Source: Methylotenera sp965234545 (GTDB lineage Bacteria > Pseudomonadota > Gammaproteobacteria > Burkholderiales > Methylophilaceae). From it: DNA of 64,000 nt. Position numbers and translations under genes: made by a program. Below are positions 53,302 to 60,603 of this stretch, one piece after another. The first letter of the stretch is position 1; every line of letters starts with the position of its first letter. Location: the NCBI GenBank assembly GCA_965234545.1, contig OZ248348.1:992001-1056000 (forward strand), written 5' to 3'. The notes under the pieces were generated by a model. The model ran no database searches. It worked only from the letters and a program-made list of their open reading frames with translations, and was not told the DNA's origin.

Positions 53302-54711
53302 CTAGACCTGACTGACGTCAACAAAATGACCCGCGATGGCAGCCGCAGCCGCCATGGCTGGGCTAACTAGATGGGTACGGCCACCTTGGCCTTGCCTGCC
53401 TTCAAAATTACGGTTTGAGGTTGAGGCACAGCGCTCGCCTGCCTCCAAACGGTCAGCATTCATGGCCAAACACATGGAACAGCCAGGCTGACGCCATTCA
53501 AAACCGGCTTCGCTAAACACCTTATCCAAGCCCTCTTGTTCGGCTTGGGCTTTAACCAATCCAGAACCGGGCACCACCAGGGCCAATTTGACGTTAGCCG
53601 CCACGCGCTTACCTTTGGCAACGGCAGCCGCTGCGCGCAAGTCTTCGATACGCGAATTGGTGCAGGAACCGATGAACACTTTGTCTATGCGAATTTCGCT
53701 AATTGGCGTGTTAGGCTGCAAACCCATGTAAGCGTAAGCACGCTCCCAATCGGCTTTTTGCACGGCATTTTTAGCCAAATCCAAACTGGGTACACGCCCG
53801 TCTATGGCCACCACCATTTCCGGCGAGGTACCCCAAGTGACTTGCGGCTTAATGTCTTCGGCTTGCAAGCGCACCACCAAATCGAATTGTGCTCCCGCAT
53901 CGGATTGCAAGGTGCGCCAATAAGCCACAGCGGCATCCCATTGATCGGCTTTAGGCGCGTAAGGGCGGCCTTTAATGTAATTAATGGTGGTGTCATCCAC
54001 GGCCACCATGCCGGCACGCGCACCGGCTTCAATCGCCATATTGCAAAGCGTCATGCGCCCTTCCATGGATAAACCACGTATGGCCGAACCGGCAAACTCT
54101 ATGGCATAACCATTGCCGCCAGCCGTGCCAGTTTTACCTATGATGGCCAAAGCCACGTCCTTGGCCGTGACCATAGGCCCCAACTGGCCTTCCACCAAGA
54201 CTTGCATGGCTTTGGATTTTTTTTGCACCAAACATTGGGTAGCCATCACGTGCTCCACTTCCGATGTGCCTATGCCGTGCGCCAAGGCACCAAACGCGCC
54301 GTGCGTACTGGTATGCGAATCGCCGCACACCACCGTCATGCCTGGCAGGGTTGCTCCTTGCTCAGGGCCAACCACGTGGACTATGCCTTGTCGCGCATCC
54401 ATGAATGGGAAGTAGGCTTTTGCACCGAACTCGGCTATGTTTTCCGTCAAGGTTTCAATTTGCAACCTGGCCACCGGATCGGCTATGCCCGCCAAGCCCT
54501 TATCCCAGCCATTGGTAGGCGTGTTATGGTCAGCCGTAGCGACGATGGAGCCAACGCGCCATGGCTTACGATGGGCCAAGCGCAAACCCTCGAAGGCTTG
54601 CGGGCTGGTCACTTCATGCACCAAATGGCGGTCTATGTATATCAAGGCAGCGCCGTTTTCCTCGTGCACCACGTGACTATCAAACAATTTATCGTACAGC
54701 GTTTTTGCCAT
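53302..54711 (-). CDS. leuC: 3-isopropylmalate dehydratase large subunit
   Basis: Aconitase-like 4Fe-4S subunit of isopropylmalate isomerase, 469 residues. Cluster cysteines in FIGSCTNSRIEDL and GCSMCLAMN; GDSHTSTHGAFGALAHGIG is the conserved His/Ser active-site region. First leu gene in the run leuC-ecn-leuD-leuB. Confidence 0.98.
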   Translation of the reverse strand: MAKTLYDKLFDSHVVHEENGAALIYIDRHLVHEVTSPQAFEGLRLAHRKPWRVGSIVATADHNTPTNGWDKGLAGIADPVARLQIETLTENIAEFGAKAYFPFMDARQGIVHVVGPEQGATLPGMTVVCGDSHTSTHGAFGALAHGIGTSEVEHVMATQCLVQKKSKAMQVLVEGQLGPMVTAKDVALAIIGKTGTAGGNGYAIEFAGSAIRGLSMEGRMTLCNMAIEAGARAGMVAVDDTTINYIKGRPYAPKADQWDAAVAYWRTLQSDAGAQFDLVVRLQAEDIKPQVTWGTSPEMVVAIDGRVPSLDLAKNAVQKADWERAYAYMGLQPNTPISEIRIDKVFIGSCTNSRIEDLRAAAAVAKGKRVAANVKLALVVPGSGLVKAQAEQEGLDKVFSEAGFEWRQPGCSMCLAMNADRLEAGERCASTSNRNFEGRQGQGGRTHLVSPAMAAAAAIAGHFVDVSQV

Positions 54712-54771
54712 ATTTTTAACCTAAGCCTACAAAGTGCCGCCTAGCAAAAAGACGCCAGGCACACGGTTTTA

Positions 54772-55266
54772 TTAATCTCTAAAATTACCAAACTGCAAGG
54801 GAAAGTCAGTCACGGATTTTTTCACAAAGGCTATGGCCTCTTGCAGCAAATCACGCTTGGCGCCATTCACTCGTACGGTATCGCCTTGAATGCTGCCCTG
54901 CACTTTTAAGCCGGAATCCTTAATCAGCTTGACGATGCGCTTAGCCAAATCGCTGTCTATGCCATCCTTGATTTTAAGTTCTTGCTTGACTTTATTGCCG
55001 CCCACCTTCTGCACGTCCTTATGTTCCAGGCGCTTAGTTGAATCCGGCTCTTTTTTTTCCATGCCAGGCAACAAGATGTCTTTGATTTGATCTAGCTGAA
55101 AATCGTTATCGCCATACAAAGTGATGATGCTGTCTTTTTCATTGAGCTCTACTTTGGCCGACGTCCCTTTAAAATCATAACGATTGGTAATTTGCTTACC
55201 GGCCGTGTCTATGGCGTTTTTAAGTGCCACCATATCCACTTCAGATGAAATATCAAAACTGGGCAT
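54772..55266 (-). CDS. yajQ: YajQ family cyclic-di-GMP-binding protein
   Basis: 164 residues, DUF520 fold with two KH-like domains. Start MPSFDISSEVDMVALKNAID and end FVKKSVTDFPLQFGNFRD are characteristic. Family members bind nucleotides and cyclic-di-GMP in Xanthomonas and Pseudomonas and affect transcription; the role here is not known. Alone between leuC and ppnP. Confidence 0.94.
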   Translation of the reverse strand: MPSFDISSEVDMVALKNAIDTAGKQITNRYDFKGTSAKVELNEKDSIITLYGDNDFQLDQIKDILLPGMEKKEPDSTKRLEHKDVQKVGGNKVKQELKIKDGIDSDLAKRIVKLIKDSGLKVQGSIQGDTVRVNGAKRDLLQEAIAFVKKSVTDFPLQFGNFRD

Positions 55267-55306
55267 ATTCTCTCCTCAATACCAAGCAGGCGCTAGGCGC
55301 CATGCA

Positions 55307-55618
55307 TTACTCAAAATGGCAAACGTAGTCCAGCGTTTCGCTGACGTCTATATCAAAACTTGAATTGGCTGGCACGGTAAATTTATCGCCTGCTTTATAG
55401 GCTGTCCAACTGGTCTCGCCTTGCAGACGCACCTTACAAGCGCCCAAATTGATTTCCATTAATTCAGGTGCAGCGGTGTTGAAGGTTAAGGTGCCTGGGA
55501 AAATCACGCCTATGGTGCTGCGCGTGCCATTAGGAAACATCACGGTGTGACTGACGCACTTGCCGTCAAAATAGATGTTGGCTTTCTTTTTAACGCTGAC
55601 GTTGTCAAATTGTGCCAT
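55307..55618 (-). CDS. ppnP: Pyrimidine/purine nucleoside phosphorylase
   Basis: 103-residue cupin (DUF1255) that splits many nucleosides with phosphate. FDGKCVSHTVMFPNGTRSTI and GVIFPGTLTFNTAAPELMEI are the family pattern. Full length; isolated gene. Confidence 0.94.
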   Translation of the reverse strand: MAQFDNVSVKKKANIYFDGKCVSHTVMFPNGTRSTIGVIFPGTLTFNTAAPELMEINLGACKVRLQGETSWTAYKAGDKFTVPANSSFDIDVSETLDYVCHFE

Positions 55619-55763
55619 TTGCTTGGACTCTCAAAATAATGAAAACACCATTATCGCAGAAAAGCCTCGCCTATCCAAGGCGCAAGGGCAATGCCGGCAT
55701 AATCAATATCAGCAAATAATCGGTTTTAATCTGGGTTGGATTTAATTGGAACGCTGGGTTGCT

Positions 55764-56309
55764 TTAAGCAAAACAAGTCACGTCTGCGAGCAAGGGCGCC
55801 TGCTGATCTTTGGCCGACAAACTAGGCGCACCTTCTATGGGCCAAGGAATAGCCAATGCCGGGTCGTTCCATGCGATGCTGCGCTCGAATTCCGGCGCGT
55901 AGTAAGCTGTGGTTTTGTAAAGAAATTCGGCTGTCGCTGAAGTGACCAAAAAGCCATGCGCAAAGCCTTCCGGCACCCATAACATGCGCTGATTTTCAGC
56001 AGACAATTCAATGGCCACATGCTGCCCAAAACTAGGCGAGCTTTTACGTATGTCGACCGCCACATCAAACACAGCACCTTGTATCACCCTAACCAGCTTG
56101 CCTTGTGCTTGTTGTATTTGAAAATGCAGCCCACGCAATACGTTTTTTTCAGAACGGCTGTGATTATCCTGAACAAAATCCAAGTCACGGCCTATCAAGC
56201 TAGCAAACTGTCGACGATTGAAGCTCTCGTAAAAAAAACCACGCTGATCACCAAACACTTTAGGTTCAATGATCAGCACATCTGGAATGGCAGTGTGTAT
56301 AAGCTTCAA
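55764..56309 (-). CDS. rmlC: dTDP-4-dehydrorhamnose 3,5-epimerase
   Basis: Third step of dTDP-L-rhamnose synthesis, for lipopolysaccharide or other surface sugars. Cupin of 181 residues. DNHSRSEKNVLRGLHFQ contains the catalytic His; GFAHGFLVTS and YYAPEFERSIAWNDP are typical. It overlaps rmlA by four bases. Confidence 0.97.
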   Translation of the reverse strand: MKLIHTAIPDVLIIEPKVFGDQRGFFYESFNRRQFASLIGRDLDFVQDNHSRSEKNVLRGLHFQIQQAQGKLVRVIQGAVFDVAVDIRKSSPSFGQHVAIELSAENQRMLWVPEGFAHGFLVTSATAEFLYKTTAYYAPEFERSIAWNDPALAIPWPIEGAPSLSAKDQQAPLLADVTCFA

Positions 56310-57193
56310 AATCGTGCCCTATCGCTTAACAAGCGTAACAAATACTGTCCGTACGCGCTTTTAGCTAAGGGTTGCGCTAATCGTTGCAACTGCTCGGCCG
56401 TGATGTAGCCCTTAAAGTAGGCAATCTCTTCTGGGCAACACACTTTTAAGCCCTGCCTGTGCTCTATGGTTTGAATAAAGTTACTGGCCTCAATCAAGCT
56501 CTCGTGGGTACCGGTATCCAACCATGCGTAACCGCGCCCCATGATTTCCACGCTCAATTGATTTTGCTCTAAATAGAGGCGATTTAAATCGGTAATTTCC
56601 AGCTCACCCCTAGCTGAGGGCTTGAGGTTAGCTGCCATGTCCAACACTTGGTTGTCGTAAAAATACAAGCCCGTGACCGCGTAGTTGCTTTTGGGGCTTA
56701 AGGGCTTCTCTTCCAAACTGGTGGCACGGCCTTGCTTGTCAAAGTCCACCACGCCATAGCGTTGCGGATCTTGCACATGGTAGGCAAAAACCGTGGCGCC
56801 CGACTCACGCGATGTGGCTTGCTCCAACTGCCGATGCAAATCGTGACCATAAAACACATTGTCACCCAACACCAAAGCGCTGGGGTCCTTGCCTACAAAG
56901 TCTTTGCCTATGATAAAAGCCTGCGCCAAACCATCGGGACTGGCTTGCACGGCGTACTGCAAATTCAACCCCCAATCACGGCCATCGCCTAATAACTGCT
57001 CAAACCGAGGGGTGTCTTGCGGCGTGGAAATGATCAATATATCGCGTATCCCAGCCAGCATCAGCGTGCTAAGCGGGTAATAAATCATGGGCTTATCGTA
57101 AATCGGCAGCAACTGCTTGGAAACCACCTTGGTTACTGGATGCAGACGCGTGCCTGAGCCGCCTGCCAAGATAATGCCTTTTCTGTGCGCCAT
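56306..57193 (-). CDS. rmlA: Glucose-1-phosphate thymidylyltransferase
   Basis: First step of dTDP-rhamnose synthesis, makes dTDP-glucose. 295 residues. IILAGGSGTRLHPVTKVVSK is the nucleotide-binding loop; YYPLSTLMLAGIRDILIIS and LDTGTHESLIEAS follow. Its start lies 10 bases after rmlD. Confidence 0.97.
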   Translation of the reverse strand: MAHRKGIILAGGSGTRLHPVTKVVSKQLLPIYDKPMIYYPLSTLMLAGIRDILIISTPQDTPRFEQLLGDGRDWGLNLQYAVQASPDGLAQAFIIGKDFVGKDPSALVLGDNVFYGHDLHRQLEQATSRESGATVFAYHVQDPQRYGVVDFDKQGRATSLEEKPLSPKSNYAVTGLYFYDNQVLDMAANLKPSARGELEITDLNRLYLEQNQLSVEIMGRGYAWLDTGTHESLIEASNFIQTIEHRQGLKVCCPEEIAYFKGYITAEQLQRLAQPLAKSAYGQYLLRLLSDRARF

Positions 57194-57203
57194 AATCGCT
57201 TCT

Positions 57204-58109
57204 CTAAATGGATGGGTAGTCCAGCACTTCCGTTAACATGCGCTTGACGCCAATTTGCCAGTGCGGCAGGCTCAAGCCAAATGCATCTTGGAGTTTACTG
57301 GTATTTAATCGGGAATTCAAAGGGCGCTGCGCTGGGGTAGGAAATGCACTACTAGGCACGGCTTGAATGGCGGACTGCGCCACCTTTATCGCCACACCCG
57401 CCTGCCTAGCCTGCTCAATCACAAAAGTCGCATAAGCGTGCCATGTCGTTTCGCCTGCTGCTGCCAGATGGTACAAACCACTTAATTGCGGATTTTGTAC
57501 GGCGGCGCGCAGCGCATGCGCGGTGACGTCGGCCAGCAAATCGGCGCCAGTAGGGGCGCCCACCTGGTCATTAATGACCTTTAACTGATCATGCTGCTGC
57601 GCCAACTGCAACATGGTTTTAGCAAAATTACGGCCTCGTGCCGCGTAAGCCCAACTGGTGCGAAAAATCAAATGCTTGCAGCCGGCCTCAATAACGGCCT
57701 GTTCTCCAGCCAATTTACTGGCACCATAAACACTCAAGGGTAGCGCGACATCGCTTTCCTGCCAGGGCGCATCGCCACTGCCATCAAACACGTAATCGGT
57801 GGAGTAATGCACCAACCAAGCACCGCTAGCCCTAGCCGCTTGCGCCAAAACCGTCAGCGCCTTGGCATTCACAGCCTGGGCCAATTCGGGCTCTCTTTCG
57901 GCTTTATCCACCGCCGTATAGGCCGCGGCGTTAACGATCACATCCGGCGCTACCTCGCGCAATGTGTTGGCGAGGCCCGTTAAATTCGTCAAGTCGCCGC
58001 AATGGTTTTGGCTACGCGCATCCAGCGCTACCAGCTCTCCCAGTGGCGCTAAGCTACGTTGCAACTCCCAGCCCACCTGACCATTTTTGCCCAACAATAG
58101 AATTTTCAT
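57204..58109 (-). CDS. rmlD: dTDP-4-dehydrorhamnose reductase
   Basis: Last step of dTDP-L-rhamnose synthesis, NADPH-dependent SDR, 301 residues. MKILLLGKNGQVGWELQRSL has the Rossmann glycines; HYSTDYVFDG and YGASKLAGE give the catalytic Thr and Tyr-x-x-x-Lys. I chose the ATG at 58109; an upstream ATG at 58124 adds five residues without support. It is the first gene of rmlD-A-C. rmlB (dTDP-glucose dehydratase), usually just upstream, is missing; AT-rich island DNA stands there. Confidence 0.95.
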   Translation of the reverse strand: MKILLLGKNGQVGWELQRSLAPLGELVALDARSQNHCGDLTNLTGLANTLREVAPDVIVNAAAYTAVDKAEREPELAQAVNAKALTVLAQAARASGAWLVHYSTDYVFDGSGDAPWQESDVALPLSVYGASKLAGEQAVIEAGCKHLIFRTSWAYAARGRNFAKTMLQLAQQHDQLKVINDQVGAPTGADLLADVTAHALRAAVQNPQLSGLYHLAAAGETTWHAYATFVIEQARQAGVAIKVAQSAIQAVPSSAFPTPAQRPLNSRLNTSKLQDAFGLSLPHWQIGVKRMLTEVLDYPSI

Positions 58110-58156
58110 AAACCATGCTGTCACTTGTAAATTTAATGCCTAAGCATATTACTATA

Positions 58157-58186
58157 AAAGCCACACACCTTACGGCACATGGCTTT
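58157..58186 (-). terminator. Minus-strand terminator upstream of rmlD
   Basis: As minus-strand RNA the arms AAAGCCATGTGCC and GGTGTGTGGCUUU pair over 13 positions (four of them G-U) around a GUAA loop and are followed by UAUAG. The plus-strand RNA pairs less well. No gene now ends just upstream of it (the XRE gene is 300 bases away), so it may be left from a lost gene. Confidence 0.55.
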
Positions 58187-58300
58187 CTAGTTTCTTGCAT
58201 CAAAAACCACAGTAAAAGTGGTCATTTTAATTGGTGGGCTGGGGTCAATCAAACAAACCTTGAAACTCAATGCCAGCAATGAAGTAATTGCAATATTTAA

Positions 58301-58324
58301 AATATACCGTCAAATATACCGTCA
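58301..58324. repeat. Two 12-base tandem copies (AATATACCGTCA)
   Basis: Perfect tandem pair followed by a broken third start (AATA). It lies 168 bases past the stop of the XRE gene. The form is like an iteron or repressor site, but two copies are too few to say. Confidence 0.6.
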
Positions 58325-58491
58325 AATACTCACAATTTACAATAAACCACTTGAAATCTAACTACCTACAGGGGGGGGTAGCTTCAATTATTATCTAATA
58401 ATAAATATGGTATCACACCACCCACAAAAAACCGCAAATTAGCATTCGCCAATAAATCGCATTCAAAATTAAAAAAGGGGCTCATTGGGGC

Positions 58492-58716
58492 TTAGATTTT
58501 CACCAACTCCTCAATGCTAACATCCAAGACTTCTGCAATCCTAGACAAGATAAGTAAAGATGGATTAGCCACACCCCTCTCAACCTTGCTGATATAGGTC
58601 CTATCAATTTCGCATTGAAAAGCCAATTCCTCTTGTGACAATCCAGAGAGCTTCCTGAGCCTTCTAACGTTATTTGCTAGCGTGTTAAGTGTTGATTCAT
58701 TTCTATGAATTTTCAT
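58492..58716 (-). CDS. XRE/Cro-family helix-turn-helix regulator
   Basis: 74 residues, a single lambda-repressor-like domain. LSGLSQEELAFQCEIDRTYI is the helix-turn-helix and SKVERGVANPSLLILSRIAE the usual follow-up. No sensor or second domain, so it probably binds DNA as a dimer. It is divergent from the graspetide operon, with 130 bases between the two starts, and is a good candidate to control that operon. Similar stand-alone HTH proteins serve as restriction-modification control (C) proteins, but no R-M genes are nearby. Confidence 0.85.
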   Translation of the reverse strand: MKIHRNESTLNTLANNVRRLRKLSGLSQEELAFQCEIDRTYISKVERGVANPSLLILSRIAEVLDVSIEELVKI

Positions 58717-58784
58717 CCATAAAGATTGAATTTAAAGAGCTATTCACGCCACGGCATATAAGCATAATTTAATTACTCAATCTA

Positions 58785-58813
58785 TTGTCATTTTGATGCC
58801 TATAAGCTACATT
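58785..58813 (+). promoter_or_regulatory. Candidate promoter of the graspetide operon
   Basis: TTGTCA (58785-58790), 17 bases, then TACATT (58808-58813). The -35 matches the consensus at five of six, the -10 at four of six. The transcript would start near 58820, about 27 bases before the precursor ATG. Confidence 0.4.
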
Positions 58814-58846
58814 ATAAATGCTATTTTTTCTATAAAGGGGCTCAGA

Positions 58847-59041
58847 ATGATTATCGAACTTTTAACACCATTAATGCTAGCAACTGCGCCTATACGCATT
58901 GATGTTGCAGAACCTAAATATGACCACCAATCTCAACAAAATATTCGTGTTGCTGAGTGGTCGGATTTAAAGCAAGTTACATTTAACGGGACTCAAACAT
59001 TTGACTACAAAGGTCGACCTGCTGATGCAGATAATGACTAA
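58847..59041 (+). CDS. Candidate graspetide precursor peptide
   Basis: 64 residues, starting at the ATG at 58847, which has AAGGGG eight bases upstream; a longer frame to 58793 has no such site. The product has a hydrophobic start (MIIELLTPLMLATAPI), a middle with KYDHQSQQN (residues 24-32), and a polar end QVTFNGTQTFDYKGRPADAD then ND. No Cys. YDHQSQ fits the Y-D-x-x-x-Q leader motif I recall for GRASP-target graspetide precursors, and the end offers Thr45, Thr49 and Thr51 as donors and Asp53, Asp60, Asp62 and Asp64 as acceptors for ester rings. It lies 21 bases before an ATP-grasp ligase gene. Function is inferred from context and layout; I know no close relative. Confidence 0.68.
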   Translation: MIIELLTPLMLATAPIRIDVAEPKYDHQSQQNIRVAEWSDLKQVTFNGTQTFDYKGRPADADND

Positions 59042-59062
59042 TTAAATTAGAGAAAATCTGAC

Positions 59063-59947
59063 ATGCTATTAGTTTTAACAGCTTCATTTGATGGCACGTC
59101 AGATTTACTTTTCGAACATATCAATAAAAAAGCATTTAGGTTTAATTTTGATATTTTTGAGGAATATGAAGTTGAATTAACTCCGAGCTATTGGAGAATT
59201 AGAAACCCTGTTGGCTTGGAGATAACATCCGAGACAGCATCCAAATGCTTTTGGTGGAAAGTTACTAACTATCAAGCTCATGAAGATGGCTTTGTAAACG
59301 AAGAAGTTAAATATGTCTTTAGAGAGATATATAACTGGTTTCTTCACCGAAATCTAGTAAAGGGAACACCGCCAGATTTTCATAACAGAAACGGTAAAAT
59401 TCATATTTTATCCGTAGCTAAAAATCACTTCCCAATCCCCGAAACATACACTGGCTGGGGATTCCACCAAGCTCCAAACCTAAAAAATAGGAATGTTGTA
59501 GCAAAGTCTTTATCTTCCGGACTTACAACAACTAATCACGCTCTATTCACTACTGCCGTAGATATTAATAAGCTAAATCCAAAATTCCCTTGGTACTTGC
59601 AGGAAACAGTCGAAGCCGAATATGACACCACTATATTCATTTGTGATGGAAAACCCTATGCATTTCAGAGAAGTCGTGAAGATTTGAAAGGTTTAGATTG
59701 GCGTTCAGAACAAGACTTCAACGATACTAAACAGTGGAACCCTAGAGACTTAAGTGCAACAGAAAATGTTTCTATTAATAACTTTTGTGCTGCTCTAAAT
59801 ATTGATTGGGGAAGAATAGATTTCCTAGAAAGAAATGGTGACTTAATTTTTCTTGAATATAACGCCAATGGGCAATGGGTATTTCTTGATTACGAAAACA
59901 AAATGGGGTTAGTTGAAAAGGTATGTAATTATTTATGCGAAACTTAA
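59063..59947 (+). CDS. ATP-grasp peptide ligase, graspetide (MvdD/SAV_5884-like) type
   Basis: 294 residues, the usual size of RiPP-maturing ATP-grasp enzymes. The N-terminal pre-ATP-grasp part (1-80) has the RFNFDIFEEY pattern (26-35) and a W-R-I-R-NP turn (44-49) typical of MvdC/MvdD-like enzymes. ATP-binding: VVAKSLSSG (145-153) and QETVEAEYD (180-188). Mg-binding: RIDF (251-254) and FLEYNANGQW (263-272), with E265 and N267 or N269, the most telling motif. Such enzymes phosphorylate Asp or Glu side chains of a precursor peptide and close them onto Thr, Ser or Lys as esters or amides. The likely substrate is the 64-residue peptide encoded just upstream. Only one ligase is present. RimK-like glutamate ligases are the main alternative. 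Confidence 0.83.
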   Translation: MLLVLTASFDGTSDLLFEHINKKAFRFNFDIFEEYEVELTPSYWRIRNPVGLEITSETASKCFWWKVTNYQAHEDGFVNEEVKYVFREIYNWFLHRNLVKGTPPDFHNRNGKIHILSVAKNHFPIPETYTGWGFHQAPNLKNRNVVAKSLSSGLTTTNHALFTTAVDINKLNPKFPWYLQETVEAEYDTTIFICDGKPYAFQRSREDLKGLDWRSEQDFNDTKQWNPRDLSATENVSINNFCAALNIDWGRIDFLERNGDLIFLEYNANGQWVFLDYENKMGLVEKVCNYLCET

Positions 59948-59949
59948 AT

Positions 59950-60261
59950 ATGAAAAATAGATTATTTGCTTTAGCAGCGTTCACCTTATTTGTTGGGTAC
60001 TTATCAACACCCAATAATGCAACAGCTGAGTCGCTGGAATGTGCAATGCTAAAACAAGAGATTTTGTCTCAATCAAAACAGACTTCAGAAGACGATTGGC
60101 AAGCTCAGCAAATAGAAATTGCCAAACTGTCACCTCAAGAACAAACCTATTATCTAGCTAGTCAAAATGGAAGAAATTTAGGCAAAGCAATCGGAGAGTT
60201 ATTGGGCTCAAGAAATACGCTTGAACAAAATATTGAGATTTATAAAGAGAATTGCGAATAA
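59950..60261 (+). CDS. Small exported two-cysteine protein of the graspetide operon
   Basis: 103 residues from the ATG at 59950; an in-frame ATG at 59935, overlapping the ligase gene, is also possible. MKNRLFALAAFTLFVGYL is a clear signal peptide, likely cleaved near ATA-ES (about 23-25). The mature part is about 80 residues, mostly helical, with Cys near its first and last residues, which could close as one disulfide. I know no family. The tight spacing after the ligase suggests one operon; it might be an immunity, chaperone or target protein for the peptide, but nothing shows which. Confidence 0.7.
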   Translation: MKNRLFALAAFTLFVGYLSTPNNATAESLECAMLKQEILSQSKQTSEDDWQAQQIEIAKLSPQEQTYYLASQNGRNLGKAIGELLGSRNTLEQNIEIYKENCE

Positions 60262-60263
60262 TT

Positions 60264-60542
60264 TTACTTTTTAGGCTTCCTGTAGACAGCATCTTTATCG
60301 CAGCTCACTTCATACATTCTAACTAATTCCTCACAAGACATATCTTTCCTTCGTACACAATCCCCATCAACTAAAGCCAATTGTGAAACGCAGAAACTCG
60401 TAGATGGCTTTACCTTAATTCCATGCAAATCCACATAAGTAAAACTCTTGTAAAAAAATACAATTATTAGCAATGTAAATAATAGAAAAAGCAAAATCCA
60501 TAGACTTATTTTATAAAAAGAAGAGGTTTTAATCAGCGTCAT
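60264..60542 (-). CDS. Small single-pass membrane protein with Cys-containing periplasmic part
   Basis: 92 residues. One helix (about 11-30, very rich in Leu, Ile and Phe) and a C-terminal soluble part with four Cys (CVSQLALVDGDCVRRKDMSC and a later SCDK), probably in the periplasm as disulfides. Function unknown. Last gene of a five-gene minus-strand operon; its stop codon lies two bases from the stop of the convergent graspetide operon. Confidence 0.68.
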   Translation of the reverse strand: MTLIKTSSFYKISLWILLFLLFTLLIIVFFYKSFTYVDLHGIKVKPSTSFCVSQLALVDGDCVRRKDMSCEELVRMYEVSCDKDAVYRKPKK

Positions 60543-60543
60543 A

Positions 60544-60603
60544 TCAAAGCGGTTCTATTTTTTTATTGTATAAATCATAAATGTATTTATCTGAGCGCCT
60601 CAT
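60544..60603 (-). pseudogene. Remnant of a small membrane-protein gene (C-terminal tail copy)
   Basis: In the gap before the 60264-60542 gene the minus strand reads SDKYIYDLYNKKIEPL and stop. The end of the gene at 61258-61497 is LDKLVMSQYKTKIEPL and stop: eight of sixteen residues are identical, the last five (KIEPL) plus the stop exactly. The only start is an ATG inside the end of the lipoprotein gene, giving 19 residues without a membrane segment. I take it as the left-over 3' end of a duplicated gene. Confidence 0.6.

Larger units (their letters stand above)
58110..58491. other. AT-rich non-coding junction between the rml genes and the island
   Basis: 382 bases with no gene. It holds a minus-strand terminator (58157-58186), a 2 x 12-base tandem repeat (58301-58324), and a run of eight G (58371-58378). 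Composition changes here from the balanced chromosome to AT-rich DNA, so one end of the island probably lies in this stretch. I could not find an att direct repeat. Confidence 0.6.

Noticed and set aside
58220..58260. Possible tRNA 3' end (TGGTGGGCTGGGGTC) as the island attachment site
   Set aside because: The T-arm and loop do not form and no second copy was seen in the window.
58301..58324. Possible CRISPR array
   Set aside because: Units are 12 bases, directly adjacent, only two copies, without spacers or cas genes.
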